This document shows, one piece after another, positions 26,436 through 35,791 of a stretch of 62,576 nucleotides of DNA. Numbering within the stretch: position 1 is the stretch's first letter; every line of letters starts with the position of its first letter. The position numbers and the translations under genes were made by a program. Where the stretch lies: assembly GCA_002084805.1 (NCBI GenBank), contig NBMC01000017.1, positions 1 to 62,576 of the forward strand, in the 5' to 3' direction. The stretch comes from Spirochaetaceae bacterium 4572_59 (GTDB taxonomy: Bacteria; Spirochaetota; Spirochaetia; DSM-2461). The notes below the pieces were generated by a model. The model did not search any database and had not been told where the DNA came from. It saw nothing but the letters and a program-made list of their open reading frames with translations.

Positions 26436-27822
26436 TATTCTTGTGGTAGATGATGAAAAGAATATCCGCATGGGCCTGGGGAAGGCTCTCGAACTGGACG
26501 GATATACCATTTTCCTAGCGGAAGATGGTAATGAAGCTATGAAAATCATGGTTAAAACGGATATTGATCTGGTTGTGACCGACCTGCGAATGCCCAAGCT
26601 TTCCGGAGAGGAGCTTTTGAAAAAGGTTTCATCAGCCTATCCTACGGTGCCTGTTATTATCCTTACCGGACATGGCACGGTGGAAAATGCCGTTAATGCC
26701 ATGCGCGATGGGGCGTATGATTTTCTGACAAAACCCCTGAATCTGGACCGTCTCTCTCTGCTTGTTAAACGGGCCCTCTCCTCAAGAGAACTTGTATTAA
26801 AGCACAGAGAACTTCAGGCGGAGGTCGCTCGTCTTGAGAGTAAAAAAGAAAGTTCCAATTTTATCGGTAAAAGTGTTCAGATGCAGAAAGTCTTTGAACT
26901 GATAAGCCAGGTGGCATCTACTAAGGCTTCTGTATTGATTACCGGAGAGAGCGGTGTAGGTAAGGAAATGGTAGCGGAAGCTCTTCATAAGCAATCCAAT
27001 CGGAAAGATAACTCACTTGTAAAAGTACACTGTGCGGCTCTGACTGAGAGCCTGCTTGAGAGTGAGCTGTTCGGTCATGAAAAAGGGGCCTTTACCGGGG
27101 CTGTTACACAAAGAAAAGGACGGTTTGAACTCTCTGATAAGGGTTCTATCTTTCTTGATGAAATAGGAGAGATAAACCAGTCCATACAGATTAAGATACT
27201 TCGGGTTCTTCAGGAACGTGAGTTTGAACGTGTGGGCGGAATGAATACCGTAAAAATAGATACCAGACTGATTACGGCAACAAACCGGGATCTTAAAAAA
27301 GAAATTGCCGATGGCAATTTCAGAGAGGATCTCTACTACCGTCTTAATGTTGTTAATATCCACATTCCTCCTCTCCGGGAGAGAACAGATGATATTCCTT
27401 TGATGGCCAGTGCTTTTCTAAAGGAGTTCGCCGAGGAAAATGGTAAGAGTATCGAAGGAATCGATAATAAGGCCGCCATGGCGCTGTATAACTACTCCTG
27501 GCCCGGAAATGTCCGGGAACTGAGGAACTGTATGGAAAGTGCTGTCGTTCTCAGTAAGGGACATTTTATTATGCCAGAGGATCTTCCTCCCTCCGTTGTG
27601 GAGGGATCCGAAGATGGTTATATAAAAATAAAATTAGGTTCCAATATGGCAGAATCTGAAAAAGCCATAATCCGATCCACTCTGAATTATGTTAACGGTA
27701 ATAAGAGCCGTGCGGCAGAGATACTTGGAATCGGACGGAAAACACTACATCGGAAAATTCATGATTTCGGATTGGAACAGGAATTTTTGAAATCAGCACA
27801 ACAGGAGTCTAATGATGGATGA
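26425..27822 (+). CDS. Sigma-54-dependent response regulator (NtrC/AtoC type)
   Basis: A 465-residue activator of sigma-54 promoters. Receiver domain at residues 1-120 with VVDDEK and phosphorylatable aspartate 53 in VVTDLRMPKLSG. AAA+ domain (about 145-380) with Walker A GESGVGKE, the sigma-54 contact loop GAFTGA, Walker B SIFLDEIGE and the arginine finger region LRERTDDIP. C-terminal Fis-type helix-turn-helix (KSRAAEILGIGRKTLHRKI). All key residues look intact. It is translated with the kinase before it and overlaps the TrpR-like gene after it. No clear -24/-12 promoter was found in the window, so targets remain unknown. Confidence 0.93.
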   Translation: MKFNILVVDDEKNIRMGLGKALELDGYTIFLAEDGNEAMKIMVKTDIDLVVTDLRMPKLSGEELLKKVSSAYPTVPVIILTGHGTVENAVNAMRDGAYDFLTKPLNLDRLSLLVKRALSSRELVLKHRELQAEVARLESKKESSNFIGKSVQMQKVFELISQVASTKASVLITGESGVGKEMVAEALHKQSNRKDNSLVKVHCAALTESLLESELFGHEKGAFTGAVTQRKGRFELSDKGSIFLDEIGEINQSIQIKILRVLQEREFERVGGMNTVKIDTRLITATNRDLKKEIADGNFREDLYYRLNVVNIHIPPLRERTDDIPLMASAFLKEFAEENGKSIEGIDNKAAMALYNYSWPGNVRELRNCMESAVVLSKGHFIMPEDLPPSVVEGSEDGYIKIKLGSNMAESEKAIIRSTLNYVNGNKSRAAEILGIGRKTLHRKIHDFGLEQEFLKSAQQESNDG

Positions 27823-28105
27823 TAGCAAATCAATAAATGAACTATGTCAGGCTCTGGCAGCATGTGATGATGTAAAGCTGATACAGGATTTTTTATGCAA
27901 TGGGCTGTTTACCGCCAATGAAACCCACGAAATGGCTACACGCTGGGCTCTTGTCCGTTTGATTGACGAAGGGATGTCGCAGCGAAAAATTGCAGATAAA
28001 CTGGGCCTGAGTCTGTGTAAAATAACCAGGGGATCAAAAGAGTTGAAAAAGAATGATTCCCCCTTTGGAAAAATGTTGGATCTCTATTTAAAGGATCAGT
28101 CGTAG
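27812..28105 (+). CDS. TrpR-like / YerC-type DNA-binding protein
   Basis: A 97-residue protein with the Trp-repressor fold. ATRWALVRLIDEGMSQRKIA, then LGLSLCKITRGSKELK, matches the helix-turn-helix of TrpR (MSQRELKNELG then ITRGSNSLK). The N-terminal half has the expected helices. It overlaps the sigma-54 regulator by 11 bases and so is co-expressed with the two-component pair. Residues binding tryptophan are not clearly conserved, and no trp genes are nearby, so it is more likely a YerC-type regulator of unknown ligand than a tryptophan repressor. Confidence 0.8.
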   Translation: MMDDSKSINELCQALAACDDVKLIQDFLCNGLFTANETHEMATRWALVRLIDEGMSQRKIADKLGLSLCKITRGSKELKKNDSPFGKMLDLYLKDQS

Positions 28106-28602
28106 AAGCTGATTTTTGAATCAAGCATATCATCTCCATCGAATATAAAATAACCTCGGAAATGTTCTCCTTTCAGAGCCCTGGGAAGCCAGTGGATATC
28201 ATCCTCCCACATTTTATCCCATGGAATTTCTGAAATCTTGCACCAGAAGGGATCCGCTTCATCTGTCTCTATTAAATTTCCCTCGAAGCTTTCTGTCAGA
28301 AAAACAGTGCCTTTTAATCTCAAACCGTCCTTAAATTGAAAATAAAGTTCTCCCGCGTATTGGAGATTTTCTGTATCAAGGCCTACTTCCTCCTTTGTTT
28401 CTCTGACGGCAGCCTGCAGAGCTGTTTCTCCCTTTTCAATATGGCCACCCGGAGCATTGACTTTCCCGGCTCCCAGGCCTGTCTTTTTTTGTATAAGAAG
28501 AACTTCATCACCCCGTAGTATGTAGCTAATAACGGCAGATTCTGTGGGCTCCCACTCTTTCCAATCTATATTGGAAAGGGAGCTGTGTTTTTTAGTGGGC
28601 AT
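28096..28602 (-). CDS. NUDIX hydrolase
   Basis: A 168-residue pyrophosphohydrolase of the MutT type. The NUDIX box is complete (GGHIEKGETALQAAVRE followed by TKEEVGL), placed around residues 52-74. The KKTGLGAGKVNAPGG segment and the C-terminal FRGYFIFDGD resemble the 8-oxo-dGTP diphosphatase subgroup, so sanitation of oxidised nucleotides is likely; the substrate is not certain. Its end overlaps the end of the TrpR-like gene by ten bases on the opposite strand. Confidence 0.88.
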   Translation of the reverse strand: MPTKKHSSLSNIDWKEWEPTESAVISYILRGDEVLLIQKKTGLGAGKVNAPGGHIEKGETALQAAVRETKEEVGLDTENLQYAGELYFQFKDGLRLKGTVFLTESFEGNLIETDEADPFWCKISEIPWDKMWEDDIHWLPRALKGEHFRGYFIFDGDDMLDSKISFYD

Positions 28603-28617
28603 TTTATTTATCCTTTT

Positions 28618-29687
28618 TTATTTTAGTGATAGAGATGGAATGGGTAGACGGTGTATCAATTTATTTATTTCCCTTGAAATTATCTCCTGCTCCTGGCGGT
28701 CATACCACTTTGCCGTAAGCTTCAATTCAGATATTCCGGATATGCTACGGTTCTCCATTTTGATGTCATGCCGGAGGTACAATCTGTCATAACCCTCTAT
28801 GAACTCTGATTGTCTTGCTTTGAACTTCAGATTCAGGCCGTTCGGTCTGGGAATTTCCCAGTAGGGATTTATGTCCTTCCATTGGGTCGGATCTATATTC
28901 TGAAGGGATTTTTCAATCACCCCAATCTGCAGATTAACGGTACATTTTTCAGCTTCATAGCTGGTCAGATGAAAATGTATACCGTATAAGCTTCGTCATT
29001 TTTACTGAGAACAGCCCTTGTAATATCCAGGGTAATTTTCTCTTCCAGGGAATCTGTTTTAAGAACCTGTAGTTCTTTCTCAGTCCATTCCACGGGGTCT
29101 TCCATAAGAGAAATATCAAGGGGGGCTTCTTCAGCTCTGTTCCATAAATAAAAATCCCGTATTCTCGGATAGAGTACAGCTCCCATGATCAATACAATGA
29201 TGATCACAAGGGGAATGATCTTTTTATTCTGATCTGTTCCCTTAAGCATACGGTTAAGACTTTGAAATTCCTTCTCCATCTTTTTAGCTTTAATATTTTT
29301 GGGTTCAAGTATCAGTGATTCTTTTATTTTTTGATCGGCTCTGTATAAATCTTTTTCCAGATAACCATATTGACGGCTTCTTAGAATATACAATTCAGAA
29401 AGATTGAGCCGCAGATCAATATCCATGGGTGAAAAAAGAAGAGCTCTTTCCGTTTCAACAATGGCGCTATCCCAACGTTCCTGCAGTTTATACTGTTCAG
29501 CCCTGTGGATATGCCGCTGGGCCAGGAGTAGAATTTTTCCCTTTTCTTCATGGTTGAGAGGAAATTTATCATTTAATTCAAGAATATCTTTTTCTGTTAA
29601 AAGAATTTGATCCTGTTTTTCAATGAGTTCCTTCAGGTATCGGTTTAATCGCTGTCCGTTTTGTTCTTCTCTTTTATCTTCATCCAT
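28618..29687 (-). pseudogene. TPR membrane protein interrupted by a frameshift
   Basis: Two minus-strand frames make one protein. The first (29687 down to a TGA at 28965) has a charged N-terminus, TPR-like helices at about 55-150 and a transmembrane helix (IIPLVIIIVLIMGAVLY, about 168). It ends abruptly in AYTVYIFI. The second frame is open from about 28992 and reads LYGIHFHLTSYEAEKCTV without a break into NLQIG and VIEKSLQNIDP, stopping at 28618. One missing base near 28975-28990 explains both. With one base added, the 1070-base region becomes 356 codons plus stop. The downstream part is predicted to lie on the far side of the membrane. It could be a real mutation, a sequencing error or programmed frameshifting. 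Confidence 0.75.
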
Positions 29688-29721
29688 ATTTCAATTGCAA
29701 TTGTACTGTGGGGTTTAACTT

Positions 29722-29749
29722 TTGACCATACAATTCCGATATTGATAAC
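29722..29749 (+). promoter_or_regulatory. Probable promoter of the ankyrin gene
   Basis: TTGACC (29722-29727) and GATAAC (29744-29749) are separated by 16 bases, about 45 bases before the ATG of the ankyrin gene. Confidence 0.35.
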
Positions 29750-29794
29750 AGATAAATCTCATATGTTTTTTCCAAGGGGTATATATAAGGAATT

Positions 29795-30703
29795 ATGAAA
29801 ATAACCATTTTTTGTTCACTAGAAAGGAAACAGGTCCTTCTTGAGCTTATTCCTCTATTTGAAGATATGTTTATTGAATCGCATGCTTACTTTCCTACAA
29901 ATGAATGGAATTATTCAGCGGTTCAGGAAGTTCTGAAAGGGTTGGAATATTCTGATCATTATTTGATTATTCCAGATACACATGATTTGAAGTCTCAGTG
30001 GCTTGCCTTTGTTATGGGCTTTGGAGGATATAATCATAAACAGATTTTTATGAACATTACAAAAGATCCTGAATTTATGAAGTTCAAGGATCTGCTTAAT
30101 ATGTATCCCATATCCACCAATAAGGAGGAATTGAAGGAAACTCTGGAGATTATTATCCCTGTTTGGGACAAGGATTCCAGAGCCCGTATTGCCCGTAAGG
30201 CTCTGGAGAAGAGTTTGAATGAGCATGCTTTTGAAGGATTTGCCATGGCTGTTGAAAAGGGTGACCGCTTTATGGTGGGGGTTTATCTGGAGGCTGATTT
30301 TGATGTTAACAAAGAGTCTCTGAAAAATGTGACTCTCCTGGGGCTGGCTGCTAGAAACGGTTACCTCGGAATTCTGAAAATATTGGTTAATGCCGGGGCG
30401 AATATTAATCAGGTCAGTTCGGATAGAAATAATACAGCTTTGATGGATGCCGCTTCTGAAGGGCATACTGAAATAATCACTTACTTGATTGATAATGGAG
30501 CTGAACTTGAAATTATAAGTAAAAGCGGTCAAACTGCTTTGGTCCTGTCTGTTGGGAATAAACAGATTGATGCCGCTAAGATATTACTGAAAGCAGGTTC
30601 TAATCCGGAAACCAAGGATTTTCTGGGATTTTCCGCCCGGAAGTATGCGCAGTTACACGAGATGAATGAACTGCTTACGTTAATGCACACTACTGAGGAG
30701 TAA
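29795..30703 (+). CDS. Ankyrin-repeat protein with an N-terminal Rossmann/TIR-like domain
   Basis: A 302-residue cytoplasmic protein. Residues 165-295 hold about four ankyrin repeats (NVTLLGLAARNGYLGILKIL, NTALMDAASEGHTEIITYLI, QTALVLSVGNKQIDAAKILL, then a partial one). Residues 1-125 begin MKITIFCSLERKQVLLELI and contain SDHYLIIPDTHDLKSQWLAF, then KQIFMNITKD. That layout resembles TIR or nucleoside deoxyribosyltransferase-like folds, with a strand, a serine/tryptophan helix and a second strand. The catalytic glutamate of TIR NADases is not visible in the helix, so enzymatic activity is doubtful. The next gene begins four bases after its stop, so they are probably co-translated. Protein-protein interaction is the likely role; the partner is unknown. 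Confidence 0.75.
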   Translation: MKITIFCSLERKQVLLELIPLFEDMFIESHAYFPTNEWNYSAVQEVLKGLEYSDHYLIIPDTHDLKSQWLAFVMGFGGYNHKQIFMNITKDPEFMKFKDLLNMYPISTNKEELKETLEIIIPVWDKDSRARIARKALEKSLNEHAFEGFAMAVEKGDRFMVGVYLEADFDVNKESLKNVTLLGLAARNGYLGILKILVNAGANINQVSSDRNNTALMDAASEGHTEIITYLIDNGAELEIISKSGQTALVLSVGNKQIDAAKILLKAGSNPETKDFLGFSARKYAQLHEMNELLTLMHTTEE

Positions 30704-30707
30704 GGAA

Positions 30708-31427
30708 TTGAAAGATCGAAATATCTACTTTTTACACTGGAATACAAATAAATGTTTTATCAGTGATCTTCCTGAAAAATCTGAATTAATAGAATATTTT
30801 GAAAATGGAGCGATTAAAGGCCAATACGGGAGTTCTCCCGATACAGAGGATCTACAATCCTTTCAGAGTGAATGGAAAGTCAAAATAGATCTGGCTGTGC
30901 GTTCATGGTTTAATGACTCCAAATTCCTGTTGCATTTTATTCTGGCAACAGCTATTTTTCTTCTGTCCTTCTATTTTCTCAGCTATGTGATTAGGGATCC
31001 TCTTCCTCTTGTAGATGAAATTGTTCTCTCTCTTGTGCTGTCCATACTGGCTTGGTTTCGGCTGAGTAATCAGGAAGTTCATTCTGAAAAAGCTTTAGTA
31101 AAAAAACAGGAACTGACTCAGTCTTTGAATAGTATATCTTTTGAAAATGGGGCGTTTCTAAAACAGGTTGAGCTGTATCTTGAGAAAGTAAGCTCCATGG
31201 AAAGGAATGAAGTTCTAGAAATGATGAAAGAGGGAGCAACCCCTCTGTTTTTCAATACCTATAGCCAGGAAATGATAGACTTCAGAAAAGCTTTGGGAAA
31301 TCATCTAAAGAAAAGTCGTTTCTCCGTGGGGAGACTTTTTCGAAAGAAAGGGACAGTTTTGCTTGAAACCTACCCCGAACTGCAGATTTTGTTTGATCAA
31401 CTGACTGTTTTTCTTAAAAACAGCTAA
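30708..31427 (+). CDS. Membrane protein of unknown function
   Basis: A 239-residue protein with two adjacent transmembrane helices (FLLHFILATAIFLLSFYFLS and LVDEIVLSLVLSILAWFRLS, about 72-120) and long cytoplasmic-looking ends. The C-terminal half is helical and charged, with coiled-coil character (EVHSEKALVKKQELTQSLNS). It starts with TTG at 30708, with GAGGAG seven bases upstream, right after the ankyrin gene. I do not recognise the family. Coupling to the ankyrin gene suggests the two act together, perhaps placing the ankyrin protein at the membrane; this is inference. Confidence 0.6.
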   Translation: MKDRNIYFLHWNTNKCFISDLPEKSELIEYFENGAIKGQYGSSPDTEDLQSFQSEWKVKIDLAVRSWFNDSKFLLHFILATAIFLLSFYFLSYVIRDPLPLVDEIVLSLVLSILAWFRLSNQEVHSEKALVKKQELTQSLNSISFENGAFLKQVELYLEKVSSMERNEVLEMMKEGATPLFFNTYSQEMIDFRKALGNHLKKSRFSVGRLFRKKGTVLLETYPELQILFDQLTVFLKNS

Positions 31428-31434
31428 GGAAAAA

Positions 31435-32685
31435 TTATTCTTCTACAGATTGACTCTGCTGGATCTTAAGGTTTAGCTCCAGGGTCTTTCTAGCTGTTCC
31501 AATCATCTCCAGGGCGGGAGTAAAATCCTCCCTGTAGCTTAAACACTCTTCCCAGATATCTATGGCTTCACTGATATTTCCGTTGGCATATGTTTCCAAT
31601 CCTTCAAGATAGAGCATCTGGGCTTTTTCAGCCCGGCTCATTCTTCCAAAATCTCCCAGATTGAGTCTGAGAGAAAGACTGAAGCGGTCAAGTTTATTAA
31701 ACTGGGTGGTAAGGTCTAAAGTATAGTTGGCGTTTATGCTGAATTTTTCCATATCAAAGGAAGAACCAACACTGAAACGGGGAAGCCCTGTTTTTAATAA
31801 GAAACCGCTTTGTATGGATAGAAAAGAAGTCAGATTGAGATCAAATCCCGTTGAATAGCTCATATCTTCCGCCTCTGTTCCATTCAGGTTAAAGGGGATA
31901 TTCACATCCACTGCCCAGGTTAGTGGCCTGATGGGAGAATAGGCTATTCCCGTTGAAAGCATGGTAGGCAGAGGATCGGGATCGTTAATAAATTCGGTCC
32001 CTATATTTTTAACTACTACTCCGAATGAGAAGTTCTTGTCTCTGGAACTGAAATATTTAAGGATATTAAAACGGGTCTGCAGTCCCAGATCCATCATTAA
32101 AGCAAGGGCAGACTGATCGGGAGCAATCGAATAGGGCACTCCTCTGTATCCGATTTTCAAATTAGTTCCTACAGAAAATCCATGATAATAGTAATCATTC
32201 AGAAAGGTGTAGGCCGTATTAAATGTTATAATGGATTCGGAGTAGTACCCGGTTGCATAGCTTCCATCATCGTTTTGGGCCCTGTCTCCCCAGTCATCAA
32301 TCCCGGTAAAAGGCAGGTACAGAAATTTTCCACCTATACCAACGCCTAGATTTTCCCAACGTGCTGTATAGCTGACACTTTCCAGGTTTGTCTCATCAAT
32401 CCAGTTATTATGATAAAATGTAAGCTCCGAGTTTTTTACAAAGGAGCTGCCTGCAGGATTGGAATCGAGAAAACTGGAATCGGAACTCATCGCTGTAAAG
32501 GCAGTTCCCATTCCCTCATACTTTCCACCTGAAGGTATTGTAAGGGTTAAAAATGAGTTAAGACCGGAATTATCATCAATTCCAAATATTTCGCTCAAAT
32601 AGGCATAAGTAGCCGAACTATTGGCTCCAGGGAACAGTGATGCTGCACAGAGTAACAAAAATGTAATGAGTAATCCCTTTTTCAT
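31435..32685 (-). CDS. UPF0164 / FadL-PorV-like outer membrane protein with C-terminal TPR
   Basis: A 416-residue exported protein. Signal peptide MKKGLLITFLLLCAASLFPG; then a region with GMGTAFTAMSSDSSFLDSNP, the N-terminal signature of UPF0164/PorV-type barrels (repeated in Treponema). It continues as a beta-barrel with alternating aromatic strands, and ends with a single TPR-like helix pair (MLYLEGLETYANGNISEAID) in the last 60 residues. Members are thought to be FadL-like outer membrane channels for hydrophobic compounds. It is divergent from the TPR gene at 32799, across a 113-base gap that contains nested palindromes. Confidence 0.8.
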   Translation of the reverse strand: MKKGLLITFLLLCAASLFPGANSSATYAYLSEIFGIDDNSGLNSFLTLTIPSGGKYEGMGTAFTAMSSDSSFLDSNPAGSSFVKNSELTFYHNNWIDETNLESVSYTARWENLGVGIGGKFLYLPFTGIDDWGDRAQNDDGSYATGYYSESIITFNTAYTFLNDYYYHGFSVGTNLKIGYRGVPYSIAPDQSALALMMDLGLQTRFNILKYFSSRDKNFSFGVVVKNIGTEFINDPDPLPTMLSTGIAYSPIRPLTWAVDVNIPFNLNGTEAEDMSYSTGFDLNLTSFLSIQSGFLLKTGLPRFSVGSSFDMEKFSINANYTLDLTTQFNKLDRFSLSLRLNLGDFGRMSRAEKAQMLYLEGLETYANGNISEAIDIWEECLSYREDFTPALEMIGTARKTLELNLKIQQSQSVEE

Positions 32686-32741
32686 CTTAATATATTATAC
32701 CCTTCCGGTATCGTTTTATCCAGTTTAGTTCCTATGTTGCC

Positions 32742-32781
32742 GATAATAATATAGTATATTATTGAACATGTTTATTATCGT
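32742..32781 (+). promoter_or_regulatory. Nested palindromes between divergent envelope genes
   Basis: AATAATATA (32746-32754), G, TATATTATT (32756-32764) is a perfect 19-base palindrome. CGATAATAA (32742-32750) and TTATTATCG (32773-32781) are a second perfect inverted repeat around it. It lies between the outer-membrane gene (minus) and the TPR gene (plus) and may be an operator, or just AT-rich promoter DNA. Confidence 0.4.
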
Positions 32782-32798
32782 AATTTTGAAGGTTATAC

Positions 32799-35780
32799 TT
32801 GACATTTAATAAGTGTTTTACATTTCTGATCATTCTCATCTTTGTATTCCATACTACGCTTTTCTCACTGGAAGACAAATCCAAGGTATCTGATAAGTAT
32901 AAGGAAGTCGAGCAACTCATAGAAATCCTTGATTATAATCAAGCCATTAATGTTCTTGTTGAAATTGTGAAACAGAACCCTGAAGAAATGGAAAAAGCTC
33001 AGAAAATGATTCAGGAAATCCGAATAAAAAAAGAAGAATTTAATAAAATATACGAAGAGCTTATCAGGGTTCTCTTTGTTGAAAATGATTATGATAAAGG
33101 TTTGGCACTGATTGATGAGTTGGAAAAACTGGATAATAATCCAAATCCTAATACGGAAGATTCTCTCAGAGATGCCAGGATTTCCGCAGAGCTGATTTAT
33201 TTCCGTCTTCTTTTTAATGAAACCATGGACAGGGCCTATGCCTTTTATTTAAACGGACAGTATGATGAGGCCGTAAAAACATATCTGACAGGATATAATT
33301 TTCATAAAAGAACTTATAATGAGCGGGCCTATGGAGATATCATCAAGGGGCCGGTCGATCAGCGCCTGGAGGCTCTTATGGATGCGGCCGCAGAATTCCT
33401 GGAAGAGTATAGTGTCATGACTTCTGTAAATGCTTCCCCTGTCAATTCTATTACGAATGAGAATGAACAGCTTCTTAACGAGTATGAGGATCTTTTCATA
33501 AAATATGCCGCTTTAAGAAATACTGTGTGGCATGCGGGTTGGACATTCCGGGATCAGAATGCCCTTCTGGGAGAGATCAGTTCTGAATACAAAGAAGACT
33601 TTTTCCTGAGTTTTGCCTGGAGAATTGTTTACGGGCGAAGCGGTGTAGAACAGGAAGAGGGGCTTATTGTTACCATGGATAACTTTTGGATTTCTAAGCT
33701 GGTTCCCCTATTGGCAAAACTGGATCAGAATCTTGATTCCTCAGTTAGCAGGGCAGAGCAGGCCTATAGAAGCAAGGATTGGATCAATGCAGAGAATAAC
33801 TTTGAAGAGGGTCAATACTGGACGGAAAGAGCTATTGATTTTTACAATTTATGGACGAATATCATAAATCTTGACAGTCACATGAACCTGACAAAAAAGA
33901 GCCGGAGTCTTATCAATACATATTATAACAGCATGGTAGATCATGAAACAAAGCGCAATTATGTAGAACTTCTGGTCCTGTTGAGCCAATACAACCAGAG
34001 ACTGGAAAGCTATGCTGTTTATAATAATCAGGATCTGGCACTGATGGATACCCGCCGTGAAATTATTAAAGAGGAAATTGCAAATATCAATCCCCTGATT
34101 GATGAATGGGATGAAATTGTTGAAAAGATATCAAAAGACCTGTTTTATACAGAGACTGAATCAGATCTTATTGTCAATGTTTCTCTCTCTGATATCAGGG
34201 AAGTCCAGGAATCCTATGCCACCCTGAGGGGGGACCTGTCCCTCGATATGGCCGATCTTGTTTTAGAACCTCTGGAAGAAGAATATCAGAGCCTTGTTGA
34301 TGAACAAGGGAAGGCCCTGGCATTCCTAGAGGGAATCACTGAAAATCCGGAAGAAGATGAGCTGAGTATTCTTTATTTCTATCCAGAAAGAACCCTAGAT
34401 ATACTTGAACAGATTCAGGAAGAAAATCTTCAGCTACAGGATGAAATGGCAGATTTTATTGAAGAATACCGGCGTACTCAAAATGATATTCCACAGAAAG
34501 CCGCCATAGCTGTCTTTATTTTGAGAGCTGAAAATATTCTGAGGGGTCTTCAGGATGCTCAGCAGGAGTATCAGAGATTGAACCGGCGAGCCGATCAGAA
34601 TATAACACAGGCTGAACGTTTCAAGAATGAAGGAGGATACCGCCTCGATGAGGCTGAAAATGCTTTAAGGCAGAAGGATTTTCAGCTGGCCGTTCAGAAT
34701 CTGACATCCGCTCAGGATCTGTATGTTCAGGCTCTTTCCTATAATGAAGACATTGTATCAAGAGATGACATTGACCGTAGAATAGCAGCACTGCAGTCCC
34801 GTATCCTTCAGGAGGAAAACAAAGAGGTTATCCTATATGTCCGTAACAATGTAAATGAAGGGAAGAGCCTTTATCTTCAAGGGCGATATTCCCAGAGTGA
34901 AATTGTTTTTCTCCGGGCGGAAAGCCGCTGGTTCACGACCAATACGGAATCTAACAGTGAAATCGACTACTGGCTGAACCTTGTACGGGCTGCCTTATCT
35001 GTAGAATCAGGACGTACCATAGAAGATACAGAGCCACTTTATGCAGAGATGACCCAGTTTCTCAATCTGGCATTTTCCAATTTTGAAAAGGGCAGGGCTC
35101 TGATTGCTGAGGGCAATGTGACCGACGGATTAAAATACCTTGACAGTGCTGATCAAAATCTGAATGAGATCCTTATTCCCATGCCTCTGAATCAGGCGGC
35201 CAGTGTTCTGAAACTCCGTATTCAACAGCTAAAAGATCCGGATCTTTTCCTTGTAGTTTTCTCAGAAAAGTACAAGAGTGCTGTGAATAAGCTTAAAACA
35301 GAAGCGGATGTTGCTTATATAGACTTGAAGGATCTTGCTGAGATAGAGCCGAATTATCCGGGTATAAGCAGGTCAATTTATAATGCTGAGATAATTCTGG
35401 GAATCAGGATTCTTCCTCCCGATCCGGCAGCTCTGCGTGAAAGTAAAAATCTCTACAATAAAGCATTTGTCATTGTCGAAGGAAATGTCCGTTCTCAGTT
35501 TCCTGTTGCCCTGGCACAGCTGGATAAGGCGATAGAACTGAATCCGGAAAACAGTGCAGCCATAGAGTTGAAAGACAGGATTCAACTGGATGCAGGAGGA
35601 CAAACTACCATTGTTTTATCATCTGCCGCTCAATCTCAGTTTAAATCTGCCGAAGAAAAATATATAGATGGAAATTATTTTGAAGCTTATGCCATCGTGC
35701 AGCAGCTGTTGAAAAACAAGAACAATGCAGCTTATTCGCCCTTGCAGGATCTGAAAAGGAGAATCGAATCAAAATTCTAA
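32799..35780 (+). CDS. Large exported TPR / coiled-coil protein
   Basis: A 993-residue exported protein starting at TTG 32799 with a signal peptide (FTFLIILIFVFHTTLFSLED). The rest is helical, acidic and rich in glutamate and glutamine. TPR-like helix pairs occur near residues 40-110 (DYNQAINVLVEIV, DYDKGLALIDELE), 145-165 (FYLNGQYDEAVKTYLTGY), 620-700 and 890-993 (QFPVALAQLDKAIELNPENS, YIDGNYFEAYAIVQQLLK). No catalytic motif is visible. It stops 12 bases before the phosphatase gene, so the two form a transcription unit, and both are exported or membrane-bound. It probably acts as a periplasmic scaffold; partner unknown. Confidence 0.75.
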   Translation: MTFNKCFTFLIILIFVFHTTLFSLEDKSKVSDKYKEVEQLIEILDYNQAINVLVEIVKQNPEEMEKAQKMIQEIRIKKEEFNKIYEELIRVLFVENDYDKGLALIDELEKLDNNPNPNTEDSLRDARISAELIYFRLLFNETMDRAYAFYLNGQYDEAVKTYLTGYNFHKRTYNERAYGDIIKGPVDQRLEALMDAAAEFLEEYSVMTSVNASPVNSITNENEQLLNEYEDLFIKYAALRNTVWHAGWTFRDQNALLGEISSEYKEDFFLSFAWRIVYGRSGVEQEEGLIVTMDNFWISKLVPLLAKLDQNLDSSVSRAEQAYRSKDWINAENNFEEGQYWTERAIDFYNLWTNIINLDSHMNLTKKSRSLINTYYNSMVDHETKRNYVELLVLLSQYNQRLESYAVYNNQDLALMDTRREIIKEEIANINPLIDEWDEIVEKISKDLFYTETESDLIVNVSLSDIREVQESYATLRGDLSLDMADLVLEPLEEEYQSLVDEQGKALAFLEGITENPEEDELSILYFYPERTLDILEQIQEENLQLQDEMADFIEEYRRTQNDIPQKAAIAVFILRAENILRGLQDAQQEYQRLNRRADQNITQAERFKNEGGYRLDEAENALRQKDFQLAVQNLTSAQDLYVQALSYNEDIVSRDDIDRRIAALQSRILQEENKEVILYVRNNVNEGKSLYLQGRYSQSEIVFLRAESRWFTTNTESNSEIDYWLNLVRAALSVESGRTIEDTEPLYAEMTQFLNLAFSNFEKGRALIAEGNVTDGLKYLDSADQNLNEILIPMPLNQAASVLKLRIQQLKDPDLFLVVFSEKYKSAVNKLKTEADVAYIDLKDLAEIEPNYPGISRSIYNAEIILGIRILPPDPAALRESKNLYNKAFVIVEGNVRSQFPVALAQLDKAIELNPENSAAIELKDRIQLDAGGQTTIVLSSAAQSQFKSAEEKYIDGNYFEAYAIVQQLLKNKNNAAYSPLQDLKRRIESKF

Positions 35781-35791
35781 AACAGCTACTG

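Noticed and set aside
28618-28920. A separate small gene of 100 residues
   Set aside because: Its frame continues upstream without a stop into residues that extend the neighbouring TPR protein, and its GTG start has no ribosome binding site; read as the broken 3' part.
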